Below, one piece after another: positions 9,179 through 17,564 of a DNA stretch of 64,000 nt (within the stretch, counting starts at the first letter, position 1; each line of letters starts with the position of its first letter). Made by a program: the position numbers and the translations under genes. The DNA is from Dyadobacter bucti. GTDB taxonomy: Bacteria; Bacteroidota; Bacteroidia; Cytophagales; Spirosomataceae. The notes beneath the pieces are model-generated. The model saw only the letters and a list, made by a program, of their open reading frames with translations. It ran no database searches and was not told the DNA's origin. Where the stretch lies: NCBI RefSeq assembly GCF_005869225.1, contig NZ_SWFP01000009.1:248001-312000 (forward strand). The letters are read 5' to 3'.

Positions 9179-10377
9179 CAGTAATTAAGTATTTTTTTCA
9201 CCCACTCGAGTTCCCTCACAATGGATTCTCCGATTGGCTTTTGCATGTCTTGCGGCAATACGCCCCAGGTATATGTTTCCACTTCCAAAAATGAGGAAAA
9301 CGGTGTTTGCCGGTGAATAGCCAATGTTTTGACAATATCTCCCTGAGTTGAATCCAGTACGCCATAGGAATTGACAAACAACGGAACGTGGAAATGAACC
9401 CGCCACTCTTCATGTTCCGGGTTCCAGTCAGCGAGCGCTTCGGTAAGATCGGGATAGTGTTTATTGTTTTCACCGGATACTCTTGCCACAACCTGATGCA
9501 GATAAACGGGCTCATTGAAAGTTTCAATTGCTTTTCGTTTGATCTCTTTTTCGGTTGAAAAATTAACTTTCAGCGCAGAGCTCACCTGTATCCGGCCCAC
9601 TTGTATGCCAACCTCTTTCAGCGAACCCAGGATTTGTATTGGATCCTCATAACCTACCGCAGCGTGACAAATATCGTAGCAAAGCTGAATATGTTTGAGA
9701 ATGATTTGTTTTGCTTCTGATTCATCAAAGGCATATTTTGAAATCAGATATTGGATTCCTTCGGGCAGGAGTATGTCTTTGTACCAGCTTACGAAATCCG
9801 CGGTATTGTCAAGAATTCCGTCCGGTTCCGGTTCAATGTCGAGATGCAGCAATTTTCCCGTTTCTTTTTCGATCCGGATCAATTCATCCAGTAGTTCCAG
9901 GATGTGTTTGGTCGCAGCAGCAGTGGCTTCTTGTTTTTCAGTTTCTGTTTTCCACCATAACCTGTAGGAAAGGGGAGGAGTGGAAACACCGCCATGCATA
10001 TCGGCCGGAAGGAGTTTTGCCAGGACATTAAAGAGCCGGATGGTATAGTCTCTCCGGTCCGTGGTGGTCCAGTCAGGGGTGTGCACATCGTCTTTCACCA
10101 CGGTATTATGAAAACCTCCGTAGGGAAATCCGTTGATCACGAACACGTAAACATTCTGCTGTCGCAGCCATTCTTTGAATTCCGCGATAACTTCCGGCTT
10201 GCTCAGTTCTATGGAAGCTTCATTGGCAACCCGCAGGCCGAGGCCGAATGGCTCACCGGGAGCGAGCTGCTCACGGATAAATGGAATATTTTCCTGCAAA
10301 GTCCTGAAATGGTCCGCCCATTTTTCACCAGGATGAATGTTGCTGCAATACGTTAAGTGACCGTGAGGGGTATTCAT
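9178..10377 (-). CDS. eboE: EboE: sugar-phosphate isomerase-like TIM barrel metabolite traffic protein
   Basis: Fifth gene of the ebo operon, 399 aa. It is a xylose-isomerase-like TIM barrel: the N-terminal HLTYCSNIHPGEKW and LGLRVANEA segments, YVFVINGFPYGGFHN, LHLDIEPEPDG with acidic metal ligands near residue 186-192, CYDICHAAVGYEDP with an Asp/His pair, and a C-terminal FLEVETYTWGVLP. These are the pattern by which EboE is recognised. No signal peptide. It starts ten bases after eboD and overlaps eboF by one base. Enzymatic activity is unproven in the family; role in moving or finishing a metabolite before export is known only at the genetic level from ebo mutants elsewhere. Confidence 0.92.
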   Translation of the reverse strand: MNTPHGHLTYCSNIHPGEKWADHFRTLQENIPFIREQLAPGEPFGLGLRVANEASIELSKPEVIAEFKEWLRQQNVYVFVINGFPYGGFHNTVVKDDVHTPDWTTTDRRDYTIRLFNVLAKLLPADMHGGVSTPPLSYRLWWKTETEKQEATAAATKHILELLDELIRIEKETGKLLHLDIEPEPDGILDNTADFVSWYKDILLPEGIQYLISKYAFDESEAKQIILKHIQLCYDICHAAVGYEDPIQILGSLKEVGIQVGRIQVSSALKVNFSTEKEIKRKAIETFNEPVYLHQVVARVSGENNKHYPDLTEALADWNPEHEEWRVHFHVPLFVNSYGVLDSTQGDIVKTLAIHRQTPFSSFLEVETYTWGVLPQDMQKPIGESIVRELEWVKKILNY

Positions 10378-10387
10378 AAATGTACTT

Positions 10388-11578
10388 TTAAATCTTCACA
10401 TCGATGGTAGCAGGCTGGGCAGAAAATGCTTCCAGGTAATCCACCGATTTTGCAATAATATCCGCATCCAGCTCATGAACTTCTACGCCATGCCCAATTT
10501 TTTCCAGAAGCATGATCGTAAGCCTGCCGCCTAAATGTTCCCTGAATTCCTGCAGACCATTGCGAAGATTTATTTTATCATTTTCGGCCAGTTTGCTATG
10601 ATAAAGCTCAAAACCGAGTTTTGTTAATACGTCCAGAATCCGGTTCAGGTCTGCTTGCGGCAGCTTGCCGATCTTCGTGGCGTATACACAGTCCAGTGCA
10701 ATTCCGATCGCAACTGCTTCACCGTGACGAACTTCGAAATTCGTCAGATATTCAAGCTTATGAGCTGCCCAGTGCCCAAAGTCCAAAGGACGGGAAGAGC
10801 CAAATTCAAATGGGTCTCCGCCGGCAATATGCGCTGTGTGCATTTCGGCACATTTATGGATCAGATAAGCCATCGCGTCCTCGTCGCGATGAGCAAGTGA
10901 CACGGCACGTTCTTCGAGCCATTCAAAAAATGTTACGTCTTTGATCAATGCCACTTTGAGGGCTTCCGCAATACCCGAGCGCCAGTCGCGGTCGTCAAGA
11001 CTTCTCAAAAAGGTAAGGTCATTGAACACAGCAACCGGAGGCGCAAATGTTCCCAGGAAATTCTTCTTGCCGTGAAAGTTGATACTGTTTTTTACACCAA
11101 CTCCCGAATCGTTCTGGGCAAGTACCGTTGTAGGAATGCGGATGAGTTTGATACCTCGGTGCGAAACTGCCGCGGCATAACCGACCATGTCGAGAACGGC
11201 CCCGCCGCCAATGCCTATTACGAAAGAATGTCTGTCAATTCCATAGATATCGACCGCCGCAGCGATCCTCTCAAAATGAGCCGGATCGTTTTTCGACGCC
11301 TCTCCACCGGGGACTTCGATAATCTCCGGGGCTAACTGTATATGTGAAACGGAGCTTGCAAAATATGCTCGTACCTGGTCGCGGAGTTCCGGATAATTGG
11401 CCAGAAATCCTTCGTCAGCCACGATGAGGGCTTTACGCTGAAATCCCTGTTCCTGATAATTATTAAAAAAATCTCTGAGCAGGGGATTGTTTTGGTCAAA
11501 TAATCGATGAGTGAAGAATACAGCGTAATTGTATTCAATCTGAAATTTTTGTTGTATGGTTTGCATTGAAATCGGCAT
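10388..11578 (-). CDS. eboD: EboD: 3-dehydroquinate synthase-like protein
   Basis: Fourth ebo gene, 396 aa, in the sugar-phosphate cyclase (3-dehydroquinate synthase, 2-epi-5-epi-valiolone synthase) superfamily. NAD-binding GIGGGAVLDMVGYAA lies around residues 122-136; substrate/metal blocks are IPTTVLAQNDSGVGVKNSIN, RPLDFGHWAAHKLEYL and RHGEAVAIGIALD, so the metal-binding Glu/His residues appear kept. It is distinct from housekeeping AroB by the EboD-type ends and by context. The first ATG (11576-11578) gives the expected length. A 238-bp gap separates it from eboC; no consensus promoter was found in the gap. The product of the reaction is unknown. Confidence 0.93.
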   Translation of the reverse strand: MPISMQTIQQKFQIEYNYAVFFTHRLFDQNNPLLRDFFNNYQEQGFQRKALIVADEGFLANYPELRDQVRAYFASSVSHIQLAPEIIEVPGGEASKNDPAHFERIAAAVDIYGIDRHSFVIGIGGGAVLDMVGYAAAVSHRGIKLIRIPTTVLAQNDSGVGVKNSINFHGKKNFLGTFAPPVAVFNDLTFLRSLDDRDWRSGIAEALKVALIKDVTFFEWLEERAVSLAHRDEDAMAYLIHKCAEMHTAHIAGGDPFEFGSSRPLDFGHWAAHKLEYLTNFEVRHGEAVAIGIALDCVYATKIGKLPQADLNRILDVLTKLGFELYHSKLAENDKINLRNGLQEFREHLGGRLTIMLLEKIGHGVEVHELDADIIAKSVDYLEAFSAQPATIDVKI

Positions 11579-11633
11579 CAGGCACAGGTAAATATACTCA
11601 CTAACTTTTTTAGAACGCTGAAAAGAGAATTCA

Positions 11634-11674
11634 CCTCATTAATTTAAATTATAATTAAATTAAAATTGATGAGG
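11634..11674. repeat. AT-rich inverted repeat in the eboC-eboD gap
   Basis: Outer arms CCTCAT (11634-11639) and ATGAGG (11669-11674), inner arms TAATTTAA and TTAAATTA (11640-11647, 11655-11662), loop of seven bases, with a six-base bulge on one side. It is the only strong structure in the 238-bp gap (11579-11816) and could be an operator, attenuator or RNA-processing site. Confidence 0.55.
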
Positions 11675-11816
11675 CTGACAGAAGGATCAGGGCCGTTTAT
11701 TTTCTTTTCCTGATAAAGACTTTTTTTTAACAAAAAACCATTACATCAGTCTACACTAAATCCAATTACCTGGCTCAAAGTTCCTGTAGCATTCTCACAT
11801 TTCCTTTCGGCTGCAC

Positions 11817-12686
11817 CTAAGTGACTGCAAAGATCTTCGCCAGAAGTATAGAGAGAGGTAGTAATGCCAATACAGCCAGAGCAAGCGGCCACAGCCCGAA
11901 GGCTACGCACCAGGACGCGTTCATCACGATCAGCGATATTACCCCGGACTTCACCGCCTTTCCGATCATCGGGCCAACCGGATTCTGGATAGCGTTCCAG
12001 AGCGGCCTGCCGATAAGCGATGCATGAAGAAGTACAAAAGGCAGTGCAAAAAGAATGTTGCCTTGCTGCTGAGCTACCGTAAGCTGCGCGGTCAGCACCA
12101 TGAGATAAAGTGCGGCTGCTATGTAGAGCGTCCGTTTTTTACCCCCATGCACTTCATCCTGACTGATCAAAGTGATGGCACCTATGTAGGCAATCGGCAA
12201 AAGTGCTATGAATCCCCATTTCTGAATCGATTCGGGTAATACGCTCATGCCTAGAATGAGATTCCCGCCACGGCAGAGACCCATCGTCAGCGGACCAAAA
12301 AACACATGATGCTTTGCTATACGGTTGTATAATATGGTTAGCATCGCCACCACAATCGCGATCATACCGCTGGTAACACTGTACATAGCGGCCATGAATA
12401 TACCAAAAAACAAAAGGGAAATGCCGAGCAAAACAGCCGATTTAAGAGGCACTTTTCCACTGGGAATAGGCCGTTCGGGGCGTTCTATGCTGTCAAGCTG
12501 TGCATCAAAAACATCGTTCATGACCACACCACCTCCATACAGACCCAAGGTCGACAGCACCAAGTATACGGGAGAAAAACTCGAAAATGTAAATTGTGCA
12601 ATTGCCATCCCGGCCAGGATATCGGCCACAGCGGTAACCAGGTTCGCAGGCCGCGTTAACTGCAGGTAGGGTTTTAAGCTGCTCAC
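11817..12686 (-). CDS. eboC: EboC: UbiA-like prenyltransferase
   Basis: Third ebo gene, 289 aa, integral membrane protein of the UbiA superfamily with about eight to nine hydrophobic helices. The first Asp-rich motif is intact: NDVFDAQLDSIERPERPIPSG at about residues 57-77, and the N-terminal QLTRPANLVTAVADILAG is typical. The second acidic region is SQDEVHGGKKRT near 173-184, as in EboC proteins. UbiA enzymes attach isoprenoid chains to acceptor molecules; the EboC acceptor is unknown. It follows eboB by two bases. Short ATG-proximal region MSSLKPYLQLTRP supports the start. Confidence 0.92.
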   Translation of the reverse strand: MSSLKPYLQLTRPANLVTAVADILAGMAIAQFTFSSFSPVYLVLSTLGLYGGGVVMNDVFDAQLDSIERPERPIPSGKVPLKSAVLLGISLLFFGIFMAAMYSVTSGMIAIVVAMLTILYNRIAKHHVFFGPLTMGLCRGGNLILGMSVLPESIQKWGFIALLPIAYIGAITLISQDEVHGGKKRTLYIAAALYLMVLTAQLTVAQQQGNILFALPFVLLHASLIGRPLWNAIQNPVGPMIGKAVKSGVISLIVMNASWCVAFGLWPLALAVLALLPLSILLAKIFAVT

Positions 12687-12688
12687 TA

Positions 12689-13717
12689 TTATTGGATTAC
12701 TAATGAATCTTTTGTCGGCGCAGGCTGCTGGCCGCCTCTTAAAATACTGTTGCCCTGGAATTTTTCTGTCTGGTCAATTGAAAAACCGGATTCGAAATCA
12801 CTGACATCGATCTGGCCGCTTTTCCCAAAAGCATCGATCGCATTCTGATAAGTGACTAGCCGGATTGTTTCGTCTGAGATCCCGCGCATTTTCATCAGGG
12901 CGGCGGTTTTAGGAATAGCCAGCGGGTCGGATATGCCCCAGTCGGCTGCTGAGTTCACCATAATCCTTTCCGGGCCATATTGTTCCACCACTTTCACCAT
13001 CCGCTCATTTCCCATTTTTGTAAAAGGGTAAATAGTAAAAGCAGCCCAAAATCCCTGGTCCAGGACACTTTTAACCGTTTCCTCATTATTATGGTCTACG
13101 ATCACCCAGGACGGGTCAATGCCGTGTTCAAGGGCAATGGCCATACTTCTTTCCGTACCTTTCTTTTTGTCGCGGTGCGGCGTATGGATCTGAACCGGCA
13201 GTTTTGCGTCTTTGGCAAGTTCCAGTTGCAGGCGGTAATATTTTTCTTCTGCGGGCGTCTGATCATCAAAACCGATCTCGCCTACCCCGACAACGCCTTC
13301 TTTATACACATACAAAGGAAGGATCTCCATCACCTGTTCAGCCAACGGCTCATTATTGGCTTCCCGGGAATTAAGTCCCATCGTGCAGTAATGTTTGATC
13401 CCGAACTGGGCCGAGCGGAACCTTTCCCAGCCGACCAGGCTGCTATAATAATCTTTAAAACTGGATAAGCCCGTCCGCGGCTGCCCGACCCAGAATGCGG
13501 GTTCGATCAAAGCGACTATTCCGGCCTGGTGCATCGCCTGATAATCGTCCGTGGTGCGGGAAACCATGTGGATATGCGGATCGAAAAACCGCATTCCTTT
13601 GATCAGGTCCTTGTAGTCCTTCCACTCAATATCGCGGTGCGCGGGAGTTGTATTTACTTCTTCGCTATCTTCAAAATGCGAAGGGTTGGGTGAGGTATCG
13701 TTATGGTTGAGGCACAT
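12689..13717 (-). CDS. eboB: EboB: TatD-like metal-dependent hydrolase
   Basis: Second ebo gene, 342 aa, amidohydrolase-like TIM barrel. Metal ligands are visible: FFDPHIHMVSR (HxH at about residues 48-50), GVVGVGEIGFDD, LPVQIHTPHRDKK, VIVDHNNEE and VNSAADWGISDP. EboB homologues often begin near the MRFFDPHIHM segment, here ATG at 13592-13594; the longer start at 13717 is kept because it sits 12 bases after eboA and leaves no gap in the operon, while the first 41 residues are low in conserved features. Activity is unproven. Confidence 0.9.
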   Translation of the reverse strand: MCLNHNDTSPNPSHFEDSEEVNTTPAHRDIEWKDYKDLIKGMRFFDPHIHMVSRTTDDYQAMHQAGIVALIEPAFWVGQPRTGLSSFKDYYSSLVGWERFRSAQFGIKHYCTMGLNSREANNEPLAEQVMEILPLYVYKEGVVGVGEIGFDDQTPAEEKYYRLQLELAKDAKLPVQIHTPHRDKKKGTERSMAIALEHGIDPSWVIVDHNNEETVKSVLDQGFWAAFTIYPFTKMGNERMVKVVEQYGPERIMVNSAADWGISDPLAIPKTAALMKMRGISDETIRLVTYQNAIDAFGKSGQIDVSDFESGFSIDQTEKFQGNSILRGGQQPAPTKDSLVIQ

Positions 13718-13729
13718 AATATGGTATGG

Positions 13730-14578
13730 TCAAGGTTCCAGGCTGGCCCAGGTTATTTCACCGGATCTCACAGATTTTTCGAGGTCTGTGTATTTAGCCA
13801 AAAGATAATTTGCAGATGCAAGGTTAGCTTCTTTGCAAGCGAGCGCAGCAGCTTTGCGGTCATTTTCATTTGCTGACTGAAAAAGATGCTGCATATCAGC
13901 CAGTAAAGCATTATTCATGAATTTGCCAACCAGCCGCCAAACTTGCGCGGGAACCGTACGCCCGGCAGCCCAGCGTTCATGGGCAAAATCCGAAAGAGTG
14001 ACAGCGAGCTTTTCGTTCGACCTGTTGTCAAGGCCCTCAATAAAATGGATAGGCTTGTCATTAAAAATCGTTTTCAGCACGAGCTGGTTCCAGGCCAGTT
14101 CACTGAAATATTGTTCGGGATAGGGATTATGCAAGGCGATCGCGTCAAAAACAAAACCCATATTGGACCTTACCGCATCAGTAGCCTTGAAAAGCCATTG
14201 GTCAGGGTAAGACAGAACCGGCAGGGCGGAGTAAAGTGCTACGAGTTCGTTCATTTCGGCCGTATCGAAAAGCGTTTCTATATTTTTTACATATTCGTTC
14301 CGGTCAGAAGAATCCAGTTGTGTCAGCAGCCAAACCCTCCCTAACCTTACCAGTGACCAGCCTTCAACAGAAAAGCCGGCGATCTCTGAACTTAGTCCAA
14401 ACCGCTCTTCTTCTGATGTATGGATTATTTTTTTTGCGAGAAACCTCGGTGCCGCCACGAACGCGGTCATAAGTTCAAGCGGGCTTGATGTGCTTTTCTG
14501 AAGCAACCATTCAGCCTCCGTACCAGAGCTGTTCCGGGTGATGATGCCCCAAAGCTTTTGTTTTAAAATGTCGGACAT
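13730..14578 (-). CDS. eboA: EboA family protein
   Basis: First gene of the ebo operon, 282 aa, a mostly alpha-helical, probably cytoplasmic protein with no known catalytic motif. EboA-type segments are visible: AFVAAPRFLAKKI, AGFSVEGWSLVRLGRVWLLTQLD, LPVLSYPDQWLFKATDAVRSNM and VFDAIALHNPYPEQYFSELAWNQLVLK. The identification rests on these blocks plus position directly before eboB-F. The 197 bp upstream (14579-14775) were checked on the minus strand for TAnnTTTG and no match was found, so the operon promoter is not located. Confidence 0.9.
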   Translation of the reverse strand: MSDILKQKLWGIITRNSSGTEAEWLLQKSTSSPLELMTAFVAAPRFLAKKIIHTSEEERFGLSSEIAGFSVEGWSLVRLGRVWLLTQLDSSDRNEYVKNIETLFDTAEMNELVALYSALPVLSYPDQWLFKATDAVRSNMGFVFDAIALHNPYPEQYFSELAWNQLVLKTIFNDKPIHFIEGLDNRSNEKLAVTLSDFAHERWAAGRTVPAQVWRLVGKFMNNALLADMQHLFQSANENDRKAAALACKEANLASANYLLAKYTDLEKSVRSGEITWASLEP

Positions 14579-14775
14579 AACGAATTAAAAATAAATCCGA
14601 TTTATCGGGGGTGTTACTTTGAAAATCATGCTAAACGGGTAATTATTAATAAATACAGTTTATAGGTATAAGTTTCTTTCGCGCTCTTGGTAACACTTTA
14701 TTTATGTGAAAAGCTCGATCTTACCTTTGATAGAGGCATTTTTAATGAAAATCTAATCGGTTCGCATCCTGAATC

Positions 14776-15405
14776 CTAAAAATCAAACTCCAGGACTTCG
14801 GGGTCATTGAGAAGCTGTGCGGTCAGCTGATCGTGTTTGATCTGCGGACCTTGAAGCGTCCAGCTCCCCGTGATATGATTCTGTGACCGGTTTTGCTCGC
14901 CCCTCAGGATTTTCAGTTCATATTGCTTAAAAAGGTCTTCATAGGTTTTCAGGGTTTTCATCTGGTACACACACATCAGCCTGTAATTTCGGATCTGGCT
15001 TCTCTTGCGGATAAACCTTTGGACCGGTGTAAGCACGACAAGCGAAAGTCCGGAAATGACGAATGAAGCAATGGAAACCTCATAAAAACCCGCACCGATC
15101 CCCATTCCCAAAGCAGCGGTTACCCACACGATCGCAGCAGTGGTAATCCCGACGACCCGGTTGTTTTCCCGGAAAATAATCCCTGCACCTATGAATCCGA
15201 TACCCGTAACGATATTAGCTGCGATCCGACCGGCATCCGAGCTTATTTTAATGGATAATATCGTAAAAAGCGTTGACCCTACTGCGATCAGGATCATTGT
15301 TCTCAGTCCGGCAGACTTGCTGCGGTACTCCCGTTCGGTACCGATAATAGAGCCAATAACGAAAGAGAGCAGCAGTTTGAAAATATCTTCCGGTAATAAT
15401 TCCAT
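14776..15405 (-). CDS. MgtC/SapB family membrane protein
   Basis: 209 aa. Four to five hydrophobic helices with the MgtC signature: LLLSFVIGSIIGTEREYRSK (residues 10-29), SAGLRTMILIAVGSTLFT, ANIVTGIGFIGAGIIF and GITTAAIVWVTAALGMGIGAG; then a soluble tail of about 75 residues. MgtC proteins help cells cope with low magnesium or modulate the F-ATPase in pathogens; many environmental homologues have no known role. The ATG at 15403-15405 puts the charged residues correctly before helix 1. It follows eboA by about 200 bp with its own 5' region, so it is probably not part of the ebo operon. Confidence 0.9.
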   Translation of the reverse strand: MELLPEDIFKLLLSFVIGSIIGTEREYRSKSAGLRTMILIAVGSTLFTILSIKISSDAGRIAANIVTGIGFIGAGIIFRENNRVVGITTAAIVWVTAALGMGIGAGFYEVSIASFVISGLSLVVLTPVQRFIRKRSQIRNYRLMCVYQMKTLKTYEDLFKQYELKILRGEQNRSQNHITGSWTLQGPQIKHDQLTAQLLNDPEVLEFDF

Positions 15406-15429
15406 ATCGTTAACTATGTTTTATCATAA

Positions 15430-15467
15430 TTAAGAGCCGGAAAGGTATCTAATCTCCCGGCTCTTAA
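15430..15467. terminator. Stem-loop after the toxin-antitoxin operon
   Basis: An 11-bp stem (15430-15440 with 15457-15467), loop of 16, just downstream of the toxin stop on the minus strand. The A/T-rich flanks make a terminator likely, though the U-run on the minus strand is broken. Confidence 0.65.
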
Positions 15468-15511
15468 AAATGATTCTGATCATTTGTATTCTACATTGTG
15501 AAAACACACCG

Positions 15512-15835
15512 TCAGATGTTCTTAATAAGTTCTTCGAGCTCTTTTGACTCTATATTGTCTTTTTCTGATTTATCATAAATAGAAAGTAGTACAACTGTTT
15601 TTTTCATTGAAAAAATGCAGCTTATAACCCTGGCTCCTCCACTTTTACCTTTTCCTTTACTCTTTATGGAAAGTCTGATTTTGAAACAATCTTTTCCAAG
15701 CGGAGTACCTTGAAACGGATTCTTAAATAAACTCTCGGCAAGTTGGAGCATATCTTCCTTAATTGACGGATACTTTTTTGATAACCGTTTTAGACCTTTG
15801 GCGAAGTTTTCAGAGGCACTTATTTCAAAGTTCAT
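15512..15835 (-). CDS. RelE/ParE-superfamily toxin
   Basis: 107 aa, size and layout of a RelE/ParE toxin: N-terminal helix FAKGLKRLSKKYPSIKEDMLQL, then beta strands NPFQGTPLGKDCFKIRLSIK, GARVISCIF and VVLLSIYDKSEKDNI. RelE types cut mRNA on the ribosome, ParE types act on gyrase; the sequence alone does not separate them. The basic stretch KSKGKGKSGG in the middle is unusual. Its ATG overlaps the end of the antitoxin gene by 11 bases. Confidence 0.8.
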   Translation of the reverse strand: MNFEISASENFAKGLKRLSKKYPSIKEDMLQLAESLFKNPFQGTPLGKDCFKIRLSIKSKGKGKSGGARVISCIFSMKKTVVLLSIYDKSEKDNIESKELEELIKNI

Positions 15836-16061
15836 TCAGGATATCCTTAATAGGACGGGTGTTTAAAGTGCCGCTTTGCAGGGCAACAAAGTCCTCTTTG
15901 AAATCTTCAAAAATTTTAGATTTGGAAGGCTCTTGATCATCATAAGTTGTTTCCTGTAATACTGAGACCAACTTTTCCCGTTCCGCCCTTGGTAATTGCC
16001 GGACAAGCTCAGCAAGCTGCTTGAAAGTCAGGTGCAGGTTAAAATTTAATGTTGTTTCCAT
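15825..16061 (-). CDS. Cognate antitoxin of the RelE/ParE pair
   Basis: 78 aa, placed directly before and overlapping the toxin gene, the standard antitoxin-toxin order. The first half (METTLNFNLHLTFKQLAELV, LPRAEREKLVSVL) is a short helical dimerisation region also seen in small Bacteroidota antitoxins; the second half is acidic and disordered, suited to wrapping the toxin. No classic DNA-binding fold (MetJ/Arc, Xre) is obvious. Confidence 0.65.
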   Translation of the reverse strand: METTLNFNLHLTFKQLAELVRQLPRAEREKLVSVLQETTYDDQEPSKSKIFEDFKEDFVALQSGTLNTRPIKDILNEL

Positions 16062-16078
16062 TCGGATGATTGTTTTCC

Positions 16079-16086
16079 CAAATTTA
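16079..16086 (-). promoter_or_regulatory. Candidate -7 box for the toxin-antitoxin operon
   Basis: Minus-strand TAAATTTG (TAnnTTTG exact) 18 bp before the antitoxin start, giving a very short leader. No -33 TTG in the right place. Confidence 0.4.
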
Positions 16087-16103
16087 CAAAATGCCCGGCG
16101 ACA

Positions 16104-17393
16104 TTAGCTATTCATCAGATCTTCGATCTCTTCCGCCTCAATCGGAATGTGTGCCATCAGGTCGGTATTGCCATTTTCAGTGATCAGGATGTCGTTTTCC
16201 AGACGGATCCCCAATCCTTCTTCCCGGATGTAGATCCCAGGCTCACAGGTAAAAACCATCCCTGGCTCGAAGCGACGGTATTTATTTCCCACATCATGAA
16301 TATCCAGTCCAAGAAAATGGGATGTACCGTGCGGGAAGTACTTTTTATAGGCAGGCCATTCGGGGTCCTGTTTTTCGATCATTTCCTTGGTCAGCAGGCC
16401 CAGTCTGATCAGTTCGCTTTCCATCACCTTGCCAACTTCCACATGGTATTCGTCCCAGATATTGCCCGTTACCAGCATGCTCCTCGACGCTTTGAAAACA
16501 CGTAACACCGCGTCGTAAACTTCCCTTTGACGCTTGGTGAAACGACCGTTTACAGGAATACTGCGTGTAAGATCGGCTCCGTAATTAGCATATTCCGCGG
16601 CTACATCCAGAAGTAAAATGTCACCATCCTTACAAGGCTGGTCATTTTGTATATAATGTAAAACGCAGGCATTGGCGCCGGAAGCGATAATCGGCTGGTA
16701 GGAAAAACCTCTGGAACGGTTTCTGACAAACTCATGCAAAAGCTCGGCCTCCACCTCAAATTCCTGCACACCCGGTTTTACAAATTTTAAAAGTCTTTCA
16801 AACCCAAGCTTTGTAATGTCGCATGCTTTTTGAAGCAGTTCAACTTCAACAGATTGTTTTATGGCACGCAGCTGATGCATCAAAGGCGCAAGTCTGACCA
16901 GATTATGGATCGGGTATTTTTCTTTAAAATCAACAATATACCTTGCTTCCCGGGTTTGCACAGCAGAATCGTTGCGGGTATGTTCATTGGTATTGAGGTA
17001 TACATTTTCAGCTTCAAATACAATTCCTTTGAAAACCGTTTCAAATTGATGTGTCCAGAAAATCGTTTGGATTCCTGATACTTGTCTTGCCTGTTCTTTA
17101 GTGAGTTTTTCTCCTTCCCATACAGCGATCAGTTCGTTCGTTTCGCGAACAAAAAGCACTTCACGAAACTTGGGATCGGGATGGTTGGGAGAGATAAGCA
17201 GGACCGTTTCTTCCTGGTCCACCCCGGTCAGGTAAAACAAATCGGGGTTCTGTTTGAAACCCATCGACCCATCGGCGCTGGTTGGCATGATGTCATTGGC
17301 ATTCAGGATTACCAAAGATTTGGGTTTCAGTATTTCCGCAAGCCGGCGGCGGTTTTCTATAAACAGGGATTTGTCAATCGGGGAGTAACGCAT
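16104..17393 (-). CDS. pepP: Xaa-Pro aminopeptidase (aminopeptidase P, M24B)
   Basis: Cytoplasmic dimetal peptidase that removes N-terminal residues preceding proline. 429 aa, the usual length. An N-terminal AMP_N domain (NRRRLAEILKPKSLVILNAND, QNPDLFYLTGVDQEE) is followed by the pita-bread domain with metal ligands in LLDVAAEYANYGADLTRSIPV (two Asp), FPHGTSHFLGLDIHDVG (His), FEPGIYI (seen as TCEPGIYI, Glu) and GIRLENDILIT (Glu). All five ligand positions appear present. Start ATG at 17391-17393. Confidence 0.95.
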   Translation of the reverse strand: MRYSPIDKSLFIENRRRLAEILKPKSLVILNANDIMPTSADGSMGFKQNPDLFYLTGVDQEETVLLISPNHPDPKFREVLFVRETNELIAVWEGEKLTKEQARQVSGIQTIFWTHQFETVFKGIVFEAENVYLNTNEHTRNDSAVQTREARYIVDFKEKYPIHNLVRLAPLMHQLRAIKQSVEVELLQKACDITKLGFERLLKFVKPGVQEFEVEAELLHEFVRNRSRGFSYQPIIASGANACVLHYIQNDQPCKDGDILLLDVAAEYANYGADLTRSIPVNGRFTKRQREVYDAVLRVFKASRSMLVTGNIWDEYHVEVGKVMESELIRLGLLTKEMIEKQDPEWPAYKKYFPHGTSHFLGLDIHDVGNKYRRFEPGMVFTCEPGIYIREEGLGIRLENDILITENGNTDLMAHIPIEAEEIEDLMNS

Positions 17394-17427
17394 AAAGGGT
17401 AAATTTTGTAACTGGTAATATAATTTG

Positions 17428-17435
17428 CAAAATTA
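17428..17435 (-). promoter_or_regulatory. Candidate -7 box for pepP
   Basis: Minus-strand TAATTTTG, an exact TAnnTTTG match, 35 bp upstream of the pepP ATG. The nearest TTG upstream (17449-17451) is only 13 bp away. Confidence 0.4.
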
Positions 17436-17564
17436 CGTTTATCTTGTTCAAGAATTGCATTGAAAAGAACCGAAAAATTGCCTGTAGCCAAATATTAATT
17501 GGTTAAATTAGGGAGTCGATATTTTCAAAACACACCCCAAAATACCTAACAATACTGCTATTTA

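Noticed and set aside
14722-14729. TACCTTTG, an exact TAnnTTTG match on the plus strand
   Set aside because: It points rightwards into the MgtC-like gene on the opposite strand, with no plus-strand gene downstream and no TTG at the right spacing. Chance match or at most an antisense start.
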